Below, piece after piece: positions 6,831 to 13,531 of a stretch of DNA of 16,076 nucleotides. How positions within the stretch are numbered: the stretch's first letter is position 1; each line of letters begins with the position of its first letter. The notes below the pieces were generated by a model that saw only the letters and a program-made list of their open reading frames with translations, had not been told where the DNA came from and did not search any database. The position numbers and the translations under genes were made by a program. Where the stretch lies: assembly GCA_021647765.1 (NCBI GenBank), contig JAKIUD010000071.1, forward strand, positions 1-16,076, in the 5' to 3' direction. The stretch is from Desulfuromusa sp. GTDB lineage: Bacteria; Desulfobacterota; Desulfuromonadia; Desulfuromonadales; Geopsychrobacteraceae.

Positions 6831-8212
6831 TCGAAAAGATCATCACGGAATCTTTTTTAAGAAAAAGTTTTTTGCAAGAGATTCCCAAAACATTTTACCT
6901 CCATGAGGATCAGATTCTGACCCCTGCGGGGGCTCAATTTCTCAATGACAGGCAGGTCAAAGTTCTCAGTGGCAAAGGTTCTGCTGGTGCTTCGACAGCA
7001 CTGAACTCAGGCGAAGAGGGTGATTCTGTACAGAGATATGTTGCTGTTGCAGATGGAACCACCTATGCGATGAAGCCTGAACAGTTGACTCAGCTGACTG
7101 GAAATCAGTTGGTTTCCAAAGATCATCCACGGATTATTTTTCGTGGCTGGCTGGATCGGTTGCAAGCTGAAATTTTGCTGTTGCAAAAGCAGATGGTTGA
7201 CAGCGGAAATTTGCCTCTGAGTCGAAATTTGGGAGAATTGCTGGATCGGGCGCGTGCAATTCTGCGGGCTGAAGTTGTTGGTGAAGAGCTAGAACCCTGC
7301 GACTTTCTTGGCCTTAATGAAGCTGAAATTAGAGAGCGTTCTCACCATCCACAGAAGTATTTTGACCTGAGGCACCTTGAAATTTCAGCCGATATGGATT
7401 CCACCGTTCTCTCCCTGAATCGGCTGAGAACCCTGGTGAGAAGTGCTGAACTTGCTGCGGTGACAGCTTTTTCGGAGCTGGGTGATGTCGAGCGGAGTGA
7501 TATTATTCAAGCCTTGAATCGGTTGAGTAGTGTTGTTTACGTGATGATGCTGCAAGTGGCTCAGGAAACAAAAAAAATATCTGGAGAAAGTATGGATAAT
7601 CGGGTTGTTGATGAGATCGTTGCCAAGGTGATGGCTAAGTTCAATGCTGTTGAGGGTGTTATCCCTGTGGAGTTGTCAGCACGCCATGTCCATTTGAGTG
7701 CAGCTGACGTTCAGAGACTGTTTGGCAAGGACTTGACCCCGGTTCGCGAACTGTCACAACCCGGCCAGTTCCTGTGCAAGGAAAGGGTGCAACTGATTGG
7801 CCCTGCCGGGACACTCAACAATATTGCTATCCTTGGTCCTGCCAGAGGGAAAACTCAGGTAGAGATTTCTGCGACTGATGCGCGGGTGCTTGGTCTCACT
7901 CCTCCAATTCGGCAGTCAGGTGATACTGCCGGTTCGGCAGGTCTGCAGATTGCTACTGAAAAAGATACCCTGACCATTGAAGAAGGTTTGATTATTGCCG
8001 CACGACATCTGCATATGCATCCAGATGATGCTATCAGGCTGGGGGTCAAGGATAAGGATCTGGTGCGGATCCGGGTTGGCGATCTCAGGGCAATAGTTTT
8101 TGAAAATGTTCTGGTGCGTGTCAATGAGAACTACCGACTTGCCATGCATATCGATTTTGATGAAGGGAACGCCTGTGGCTGGATTCCTGAAATGACCGGT
8201 CAGTTACTGTAA
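6827..8212 (+). CDS. EutT-PduL fusion: cobalamin adenosyltransferase plus phosphotransacylase
   Basis: One 461-codon frame carries two enzymes. Residues 1 to about 250 resemble EutT, the ATP:corrinoid adenosyltransferase that makes adenosylcobalamin: ITESFLRK, ILTPAGAQFL, KDHPRIIFRGWLD, LLDRARAILRAEV, LGLNEAEIRERSHHPQKYFD and DIIQALNRLSSVVYVMM all have enteric EutT counterparts, but the CCxxC metal motif is absent. Residues about 279-461 are a PduL-type phosphotransacylase (acetyl-CoA to acetyl phosphate), with VELSARHVHLS (281-291), ARHLHMHPDDA (392-402) and HIDFDEGNACG (441-451). Between them lies an encapsulation-peptide-like helix, DNRVVDEIVAKVMAKF (257-272), usual at a PduL N-terminus. 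Start is GTG 6827, overlapping eutM2. An internal ATG at 7592 has its own RBS and could make free PduL (206 aa). See findings for the A8 run. Confidence 0.9.
   Translation: MIEKIITESFLRKSFLQEIPKTFYLHEDQILTPAGAQFLNDRQVKVLSGKGSAGASTALNSGEEGDSVQRYVAVADGTTYAMKPEQLTQLTGNQLVSKDHPRIIFRGWLDRLQAEILLLQKQMVDSGNLPLSRNLGELLDRARAILRAEVVGEELEPCDFLGLNEAEIRERSHHPQKYFDLRHLEISADMDSTVLSLNRLRTLVRSAELAAVTAFSELGDVERSDIIQALNRLSSVVYVMMLQVAQETKKISGESMDNRVVDEIVAKVMAKFNAVEGVIPVELSARHVHLSAADVQRLFGKDLTPVRELSQPGQFLCKERVQLIGPAGTLNNIAILGPARGKTQVEISATDARVLGLTPPIRQSGDTAGSAGLQIATEKDTLTIEEGLIIAARHLHMHPDDAIRLGVKDKDLVRIRVGDLRAIVFENVLVRVNENYRLAMHIDFDEGNACGWIPEMTGQLL
7583..7594 (+). promoter_or_regulatory. Internal ribosome-binding site and ATG for a free PduL product
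   Basis: GGAG at 7583-7586 stands 5 nt before an in-frame ATG at 7592 (Met256 of the fusion), directly ahead of the encapsulation-peptide-like helix where stand-alone PduL proteins normally begin. If used, it yields a 206-residue PduL with an N-terminal targeting helix, ending at 8212. Whether it is used cannot be told from sequence. Confidence 0.55.
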
Positions 8213-8217
8213 GAAAG

Positions 8218-8823
8218 ATGTTGCCGATGGCGATTGATGATTTAGTCCAGACAATAGTCCAGGAAGTTTTGAAACAGCTTCAGGGGGTTACAGAAAGCCG
8301 GCAGGTTCTGATATTAGCACGTCAGGATGATCTCAATGTTGCGACCCTGTTACGTCATTTAGATCAGAATGAAAAAGCGATCTTCTGGGATCCGGCGGAA
8401 AACAGCGCCACTCCCGCACGGATAATTTTACCGTTGTTGTCCTGCAGTCAGATGGCTGATCTAGCCTTGGGAAGAACCACCGGAACGCTGGCGAAAAAAA
8501 CCTTGGAGTTGTTGTTGGCGGGGAAAACCATTGAGGTCTTTGAATTTGAATACCTGCAATACAGGGACACGGCTCCGGAACCCCTCTATCAGTTATACAC
8601 CTCCTACGAGGAAACTCTTCGGGGGTTTGGGCTGAAACGATTTGCCGCAAAAGATCAAAATATTGCCAGGCTGGATCATCAATTGGTCAGCGAGCGAGAT
8701 ATTATTGAAGCGCACCAGCAGGGAATTTCCATCCTACAGGTTTTAGCGGATGCGCAACTGACCCCGCTGGCTGTTGATTGTGCCAGAGAGCGTGGGATTC
8801 AACTTCGAAAAACTGAAAGGTGA
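8218..8823 (+). CDS. PduM-like microcompartment protein
   Basis: A 201-residue protein with no obvious catalytic motif. The N-terminus (AIDDLVQTIVQEVLKQLQ) is an amphipathic encapsulation-type helix. The C-terminal part (SERDIIEAHQQG followed by LTPLAVDCARERGIQLRK) resembles the C-terminus of PduM, a structural protein needed for proper Pdu shell assembly, which also begins with a similar helix and has a short sugar-fold-like middle. The middle here (ILPLLSCSQMADLALGRTTG, then KTLELLLAGKTIEVFEFE) also matches the PduM plan loosely. It is about 40 residues longer than enteric PduM, so the assignment is tentative. ATG 8218 is 5 nt after the previous stop; ATG 8227 is an equally possible start and better spaced from AGAAAG. 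Confidence 0.6.
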   Translation: MLPMAIDDLVQTIVQEVLKQLQGVTESRQVLILARQDDLNVATLLRHLDQNEKAIFWDPAENSATPARIILPLLSCSQMADLALGRTTGTLAKKTLELLLAGKTIEVFEFEYLQYRDTAPEPLYQLYTSYEETLRGFGLKRFAAKDQNIARLDHQLVSERDIIEAHQQGISILQVLADAQLTPLAVDCARERGIQLRKTER

Positions 8824-8828
8824 AATAG

Positions 8829-9104
8829 ATGATTATCGGCAATGTGGTTGGTAATGTATGGGCGACCAGAAAGAATGATTCTCTGACCGGCCTGAAATTG
8901 ATGATAGTCCAGCGGCTCGATGTTTGTTCGAATGAAACAAAAGAGAGTTTTGTTGCTGCTGATCTTGTTGGTGCGGGAATCGGAGAGCGAGTTCTGGTTG
9001 CAACTGGCAGTGCTGCACGCCAGTCAGCAGAGATGCAGAATACTCTGGTTGATGCAACGATCATTGGGATTATCGACGAAGTTGATGTTCCGGATGAAAG
9101 CTGA
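8829..9104 (+). CDS. eutN: EutN/CcmL pentameric shell vertex protein
   Basis: A 91-residue BMC-P protein that caps the vertices of the icosahedral shell. It opens with the family signature (MIIGNVVGNVWATRKND), then LTGLKLMIVQ, the AADLVGAGIGERVLVATGSAAR core and ends DATIIGIIDEVDV, as expected for EutN/CcmL/PduN. AAAGG (8816-8820) lies 8 nt before the ATG, and only 5 nt separate it from the pduM-like gene. A 47-nt spacer with nothing notable follows. Confidence 0.95.
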   Translation: MIIGNVVGNVWATRKNDSLTGLKLMIVQRLDVCSNETKESFVAADLVGAGIGERVLVATGSAARQSAEMQNTLVDATIIGIIDEVDVPDES

Positions 9105-9151
9105 GAACTCTGTATTCAGACTCAAGATAATAATTGATTGTGAGGTGAAAG

Positions 9152-9469
9152 ATGGGAAAGCAGTTGGTCGGTCGTGACAATGTTGAGGAATTTATCAGTC
9201 AAGAAGAACAGAAGCTCTACGTTGGACAGACGCTTATCCTGACCCCGGGGGCAAAGGATTATTTACAAGAGAACAGTATTGCTGTTGTTTATGGTGAGCA
9301 ACCAGAGACAAAGGTGCAGTCAGTGCCGAAGAGCGAAGCTACTTCCAGGGCGGATCTGAACGGCAAGATACAACAGCTACTGAAGGGTGATTTCTCTATT
9401 ACTGATAGCAAGCTGATCACTGAAGTCACCCAGAAGGTTATGGAAAAGCTGGAGAAGCTTCAGTCATGA
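9152..9469 (+). CDS. EutQ N-terminal half as a separate protein
   Basis: A 105-residue protein that aligns with the region before the cupin of enteric EutQ: LVGRDNVEEFI, LYVGQTLILTPGAKDYLQEN (about 22-41), a polar linker, and KIQQLLKGDFSITDSKLITEV with QKVMEKLEK at the end, matching the AIIAQLP…FTESLVAQLMEKVLKEK part of EutQ. The terminal helix also resembles an encapsulation peptide. The TPxAxxYL module is shared with the N-terminus of EutT. The start ATG 9152 is preceded by GAGGTGA. Its stop overlaps the next ATG (ATGA at 9466-9469), and the next gene encodes the EutQ cupin. Function alone is unknown; a complex with the cupin half is likely. Confidence 0.75.
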   Translation: MGKQLVGRDNVEEFISQEEQKLYVGQTLILTPGAKDYLQENSIAVVYGEQPETKVQSVPKSEATSRADLNGKIQQLLKGDFSITDSKLITEVTQKVMEKLEKLQS

Positions 9470-9927
9470 CCTCTCCGGTTGTCGACAGCGATCTGCTCAA
9501 GAAAATTATCCGCGAAGTCATTGCAGAACAGTCACGATCGCAGTCAGATCCTTTTACAAAGTGTGTTGACGCAAAAAGTGGCGTCATCTCTGTACGTACT
9601 TCAGAGGTGAAGCCAAAGCCTTTTGTTACCGGCAAGGAAGGGGATGAGGTTTATCTGACTGATCTGTTTTCTCTTGCGGAGAGTCCCCGGCTCGGATGTG
9701 GGATTATGGAGATGAAAGCCTCCAGTTTCGACTGGGTTCTCAACTACGATGAAATTGATTATGTGATTGAGGGTCGACTGGAAATAATTATTGATGGCCG
9801 TAAGGTGGTCGGTGAAGCCGGAGATACGATCCTCATTCCAAAGAATACGGCGATTCAGTTCAGGGTTCCCAAATTTGCCAGGTTTCTTTATGTAACTTAC
9901 CCCGCAGATTGGGAAGCGCAAAAGTGA
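9466..9927 (+). CDS. eutQ: EutQ cupin domain protein
   Basis: A 153-residue cupin corresponding to the C-terminal domain of EutQ: VYLTDLFSL (62-70), DWVLNYDEIDYVIEGRLEI (89-107), GEAGDTILIPKNTAIQF (116-132) and FLYVTYPADWE (140-150), which parallel enteric EutQ closely. Acetate kinase activity has been reported for EutQ from Salmonella, so it could turn PduL's acetyl phosphate into acetate plus ATP. The N-terminal residues (VDSDLLKKIIREVIAEQ) form a new encapsulation-type helix, unlike full-length EutQ where this domain is joined to the N-terminal half. It is translationally coupled to the upstream gene by ATGA overlap. The stop at 9925-9927 shares one base with the ATG of a 39-codon ORF. Confidence 0.9.
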   Translation: MTSPVVDSDLLKKIIREVIAEQSRSQSDPFTKCVDAKSGVISVRTSEVKPKPFVTGKEGDEVYLTDLFSLAESPRLGCGIMEMKASSFDWVLNYDEIDYVIEGRLEIIIDGRKVVGEAGDTILIPKNTAIQFRVPKFARFLYVTYPADWEAQK

Positions 9928-10046
9928 TGGCGTTGCAAAAAGTTCCACCCACTGGTGTTGCAGTGATTTTTCAGGACTTTGACATATTGATGTATGCCTG
10001 CACCCCTGAAAAAACCGACGCTTTGGTGGACGAAATTTTTACTTAG
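9927..10046 (+). CDS. Possible 39-residue small protein of unknown function
   Basis: An ATG at 9927 overlaps the eutQ stop by one base (TGATG), the same arrangement seen at eutL/eutK-like, and opens a 39-codon frame ending TAG 10044-10046. The peptide reads MALQKVPPTGVAVIFQDF, then DILMYACTPEKTDALVDEIF. Its composition and the hydrophobic/acidic pattern look protein-like rather than random, and it fills most of the otherwise empty gap before pduS. I do not recognise it. It could be a real small BMC component, a remnant of a longer gene, or chance. Confidence 0.4.
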   Translation: MALQKVPPTGVAVIFQDFDILMYACTPEKTDALVDEIFT

Positions 10047-10107
10047 CCCTCTGGCATTATTGTGGTTTTTTTATGAGATAAATAACATTTAGGAATTGAG
10101 AATAAGT

Positions 10108-11454
10108 ATGCAGATTGCTGAAATGATAAAAAGCGCTGGTGTTGTGGGAGCTGGTGGGGGTGGTTTTCCAACCCATGTCAAAGCGCAATCTCAGGTGGAA
10201 TATGTCCTGGTCAACGGTGCTGAATGTGAGCCACTGATCCATAAGGATGTTGAGCTGATGACCCATCGGAGTGCTGAGATCCTGGACGGTCTCCGTTTGC
10301 TGATGCAGTCCACCGGGGCGACTCGTGGTGTTGTGGGGATCAAGAAGAAAAATGGCCGCGCTGTAGAGGTGTTTCGTGGTGCCCTTGCGGGAACCGAGCT
10401 TGAAGTATTGGAGCTTGGTGATTTTTACCCCGCCGGGGACGAGTACGAACTGGTGCAGTTGGCGACAGGTCGACTGATTCCACCGGGAGGAATTCCCCTC
10501 GATGTTGGTTGTGTCGTTTCCAATGTCGAAACCTTGTTTAATATCGGCATGGCTGCAAAAGATTCTCCCGTAACCCATAAATTTGTCAGTGTTGCCGGAC
10601 TGGTTCATGAACCAAAGTCATTCTGGGTTCCTATCGGTACCAGTTACCGGAAACTCCTTGATTTTGCTGGTGGTACCACTCAAAGTGATTTTGTCATGCT
10701 GGTCAGTGGGGTATTGATGGGGGGATTTAGCACCGATCTTGATGAGGTTGTCACTAAGACCTGCGCCGGGCTGATTGTGTTGCCGGCTAATCATTATCTG
10801 GTCTCAAGAAAAACCCGCTCAACTGAGCAGATGAACCGCATTGGTAAGTCTGCCTGTGATCAATGCACTGCTTGTACGGAGTTTTGTCCCCGCTACCTGC
10901 TTGGCTACGATATTCAGCCACACAAAGTGATGCGGTCTCTTGGATTCACGACGTCTGGCACCGATTACTGGAATAAGTTTGCGACCTACTGCTGTTCTTG
11001 TGGCCTCTGTACCCTATACGCTTGTCCCGAGGAACTGTTTCCACGGGAGGCCTGTGAGCAGGCTAAAACATCCATGCGTGAAGCTGGGCAGAAATACCAG
11101 CAGGTGAAGGCACCCAGGATTCATTCGATGAAAGATTATCGCCGGGTTCCGACAAAATCGCTGTTACGGCGGTTACGGATTGCAAAATATGAGCTTCCCA
11201 CTCCATTTGCAGATGGGTTCCCAGCTCCGGATGAAGTCCGTATTATGTTGCAACAGCATGCCGGGAAGCCTGCTGTCCCAGGAGTAAAAGTTGGTACAAA
11301 CGTGCAGGTCAATGATCTGCTTGCTGACATTCCAGAAGATAGTCTGGGTGCCAGAATTCATGCTTCTCTGACGGGTAAAGTTTCAGAAGTGACAGATGAA
11401 TATATCTGCATTATTACTGATGCAGTGGTTAAATCGGGAGGAGACACCGTATGA
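10108..11454 (+). CDS. pduS: PduS-like cobalamin reductase (RnfC-like Fe-S flavoprotein)
   Basis: PduS reduces cobalamin in the microcompartment so that it can be adenosylated. The 448 residues begin with the glycine-rich flavin/NADH-binding element GVVGAGGGGFPTHVK (11-25) and NGAECEPLI (36-44), as in RnfC/NuoF folds. An SLBB-type segment (SVAGLVHEPKSFWVPIGTSY) lies at about 161-180. Two Fe-S cluster motifs follow, CDQCTACTEFCP (250-261) and CCSCGLCTLYACP (295-307). ATG 10108 is preferred over the upstream in-frame TTG 10096, which lies immediately against AGGA. It overlaps pduT-like gene 1 by ATGA. Its partner here is presumably the EutT domain rather than PduO. Confidence 0.9.
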   Translation: MQIAEMIKSAGVVGAGGGGFPTHVKAQSQVEYVLVNGAECEPLIHKDVELMTHRSAEILDGLRLLMQSTGATRGVVGIKKKNGRAVEVFRGALAGTELEVLELGDFYPAGDEYELVQLATGRLIPPGGIPLDVGCVVSNVETLFNIGMAAKDSPVTHKFVSVAGLVHEPKSFWVPIGTSYRKLLDFAGGTTQSDFVMLVSGVLMGGFSTDLDEVVTKTCAGLIVLPANHYLVSRKTRSTEQMNRIGKSACDQCTACTEFCPRYLLGYDIQPHKVMRSLGFTTSGTDYWNKFATYCCSCGLCTLYACPEELFPREACEQAKTSMREAGQKYQQVKAPRIHSMKDYRRVPTKSLLRRLRIAKYELPTPFADGFPAPDEVRIMLQQHAGKPAVPGVKVGTNVQVNDLLADIPEDSLGARIHASLTGKVSEVTDEYICIITDAVVKSGGDTV

Positions 11455-11996
11455 ATGCCATTGGCTTAATTGAGCTTTCCAGTATTGCCGCCGGGATGCA
11501 GTCTGCCGATATGATGCTTAAAACATCCGCCATTGAACTGATTCTTTCACGGACAATCTGTTCCGGTAAATATATGGTTCTGGTGGGTGGTGATGTCGCA
11601 TCCGTACAGGCCGCTATTGCCGTTGTTGATGAGGAACTGGACGAATCAATTATCGATACGTTTGTCATTCCCAATATCCATCCAGATATTTTTCCGGCAC
11701 TTAGCGGAACGAATGCTCCACCTGAACTGGAAGCTCTTGGTATCCTTGAATCCTTCTCAGTAGCATCATTGATTGAAGGGGCGGATGAGGCTTGCAAGGC
11801 CGCTGACGTCCAGCTGATTGAAATCCGTTTGGCGATGGCTTTAGGTGGCAAAGCTTTTTGTACCCTGACCGGGGACGTTGCCGCGGTTACCAGTGCGGTT
11901 GAAATCGGGGCACAGAAAATCGGAGAAAAGGGGATGCTGGTCAATAAGGTTGTGATTCCCAATGCCCGTCCCGAATTATTGGATGAAATGGTCTGA
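11451..11996 (+). CDS. pduT: PduT-like tandem-BMC shell protein 1, putative Fe-S pore
   Basis: A 181-residue protein of two BMC domains (about 1-85 and 93-175) forming a trimeric shell tile. Domain one has AIGLIELSSIAAGMQSADMM and domain two ALGILESFSVASLIEGADEA. In PduT one cysteine per monomer (Cys38 in Citrobacter) lines the three-fold axis and holds a [4Fe-4S] cluster. Here Cys37 in RTICSGKYM is at the equivalent position. Each domain ends with the NVxxVIPN-like strand (FVIPNIHPDIF, VVIPNARPELL). It starts inside the pduS stop with a strong GGAGGAGA RBS. With PduS it could pass electrons across the shell. Confidence 0.92.
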   Translation: MNAIGLIELSSIAAGMQSADMMLKTSAIELILSRTICSGKYMVLVGGDVASVQAAIAVVDEELDESIIDTFVIPNIHPDIFPALSGTNAPPELEALGILESFSVASLIEGADEACKAADVQLIEIRLAMALGGKAFCTLTGDVAAVTSAVEIGAQKIGEKGMLVNKVVIPNARPELLDEMV

Positions 11997-12016
11997 TCGG
12001 TAAAAAGGAAATGTGT

Positions 12017-12571
12017 ATGAGTCTGGATACTCTGGGTCTAGTGGAAAGCCGTACGATTGCCGCTGGAATTTTCCTGGCAGATTTGATGGTTAAGTCTGCT
12101 CAGATCAAGTTGGTCAAAGCGTCAACGATTTGTGCCGGACGCTATTTTATCCAGGTTTCTGGTACTCGCTCAGCCGTTGAAACGGCCGTTGCGAGTGCCG
12201 AAGCATCTGACTATTCCCTGGTCGGAAACTTCGTTATTTCCAATGTCCACCCCGATTTACTCCGAGGAGTTGGGAAATGCCAGGATATCCCGCCAGGTGA
12301 TGCCTTGGGAGTTGTGGAATGTAAAACAGTTTCTGCAGGAGTTATTGCTGCAGATCAAGCTCTAAAAAAGGCTGAGGTACAACTGGCTCGGCTGGTTATT
12401 GGACAGGGTATTTCAGGAAAATCCTATTTTATTCTTAATGGCGCCATTGCTGAAGTGACGGAAGCTGTTGCTGCGGCGAGAGGAGTTCTTGACCGCTATC
12501 TTCTGGATACGGTAGTTATCCCTGCCCCTGATGAAGTCATTATTGCTGCATTAATGAATAAACTCCGGTAG
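12017..12571 (+). CDS. PduT-like tandem-BMC shell protein 2
   Basis: A 184-residue second tandem-BMC protein with the PduT plan. Domain one opens LDTLGLVESRTIAAGIFLAD and has TICAGRYF with Cys39 at the cluster-ligand position; domain two opens DALGVVECKTVSAGVIAADQ and ends YLLDTVVIPAPDEVI. It is clearly diverged from its neighbour (for example ISGKSYF where copy 1 has LGGKAFC in domain two), so it is a paralogue rather than a fresh copy. AGGAA (12006-12010) is 6 nt before ATG 12017; the earlier ATG at 12011 touches the RBS and is unlikely. It is the last BMC gene seen. Homotrimers or mixed trimers with copy 1 are both possible. Confidence 0.88.
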   Translation: MSLDTLGLVESRTIAAGIFLADLMVKSAQIKLVKASTICAGRYFIQVSGTRSAVETAVASAEASDYSLVGNFVISNVHPDLLRGVGKCQDIPPGDALGVVECKTVSAGVIAADQALKKAEVQLARLVIGQGISGKSYFILNGAIAEVTEAVAAARGVLDRYLLDTVVIPAPDEVIIAALMNKLR

Positions 12572-12618
12572 CTTCTGTCTGGGGCTATGTTTGATCTCTA
12601 TATCAGGGGAGAAAAAGA

Positions 12619-13467
12619 GTGAGTTCCTTCTTCGATCAATTCCCTTCTACGGGTCATATCTGTGCCCATCGTGGCGCACGCTCCATCGCGCCGGAAAATA
12701 CTCTTCTGGCACTGGAAGAAGCCCGTCTTTGCCGTGCTGATCTGTGGGAGACAGATGTTCAGGAGACGGCCGATGGCGAACTGGTTCTGTTTCATGACCA
12801 GACTCTTGAGCGAACCACCGATGTTGCGACCCGGGCAGAATTTGCTGATCGTAATCCCTGGAATCTTACCGAATTTACTTTTGCAGAGTTGCAAAGGCTG
12901 GATAGCGGTTCCTGGTTTCTCCAATCTGACCCTTTTGAAACAGTTGCTAAAGGGGAAGTTTCAGAGGTAGATTTTCCTGCCATCAAAACGCAACGAATTT
13001 CGCTATTACGTGATGCGTTGAATGATTGTCGTAACCATGATTTTCCGGTCAATCTGGAGATTAAGGATCAAACCGGCACTGCTGCAGATGAAACAATTGT
13101 GGGAAAGGTTCTCAATCTACTCAGAGAGACACATACTGAACAGTTGGTTCTGCTCTCATCTTTCAACCATGATTATCTACGCCAGGCAAAACTGTTGAAT
13201 CCGACTATTACTACAGCTGCTTTGGTGGAAAAAAATCATCCCGAAAACCTTGTTGCTTATCTGCATGCCCTCGGGGTAGAGGCCTATCATCCAGATCAAC
13301 GGATAACTGACAGTACGCTGATCCGCCAGTTGACCGCTTCAGGAATGCGGGTCAATCTCTGGACTGTCAATGATCTTGAAAGAGCGCAATATTTTAGCAA
13401 GGCGGGGGCTACTTTCATCTGCACCGATTGGCCACAACGCATGGCTAATAGCGGTCATTCTGCTTGA
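12619..13467 (+). CDS. Glycerophosphodiester phosphodiesterase (GDPD/UgpQ-like)
   Basis: Hydrolyses glycerophosphodiesters to glycerol 3-phosphate and the free alcohol. The 282-residue protein has the GDPD TIM-barrel signature: HRGA with His17-Arg18, the APENT loop (24-28), ETDVQET with Glu44 and Asp46, HDQTLERTT with His59, NLEIKD in mid-protein, and NLWTVND near the C-terminus. No signal peptide is visible, so it is cytoplasmic like UgpQ. The start is GTG 12619, preceded by AGGGGA (12605-12610). It begins 47 nt after the BMC operon with no obvious terminator between, so cotranscription is possible. Glycerophosphoethanolamine as substrate would feed ethanolamine to the operon; that link is inference. 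Confidence 0.92.
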   Translation: MSSFFDQFPSTGHICAHRGARSIAPENTLLALEEARLCRADLWETDVQETADGELVLFHDQTLERTTDVATRAEFADRNPWNLTEFTFAELQRLDSGSWFLQSDPFETVAKGEVSEVDFPAIKTQRISLLRDALNDCRNHDFPVNLEIKDQTGTAADETIVGKVLNLLRETHTEQLVLLSSFNHDYLRQAKLLNPTITTAALVEKNHPENLVAYLHALGVEAYHPDQRITDSTLIRQLTASGMRVNLWTVNDLERAQYFSKAGATFICTDWPQRMANSGHSA

Positions 13468-13531
13468 GTTTCATCTCGCTTCATGATAGAAGCACAGTCC
13501 TGTTTAGGTTGCAATCAAAGATAGATTGGTG

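Noticed and set aside
10096..10107. TTG 10096 as the pduS start
   Set aside because: It sits one base after AGGA; ATG 10108 is better spaced and begins the conserved N-terminus.
10047..10107. T-run after GTGG (about 10060-10070) as a transcription terminator before pduS
   Set aside because: The T-run is present but no GC-rich stem immediately precedes it, and the downstream genes belong to the same functional unit.
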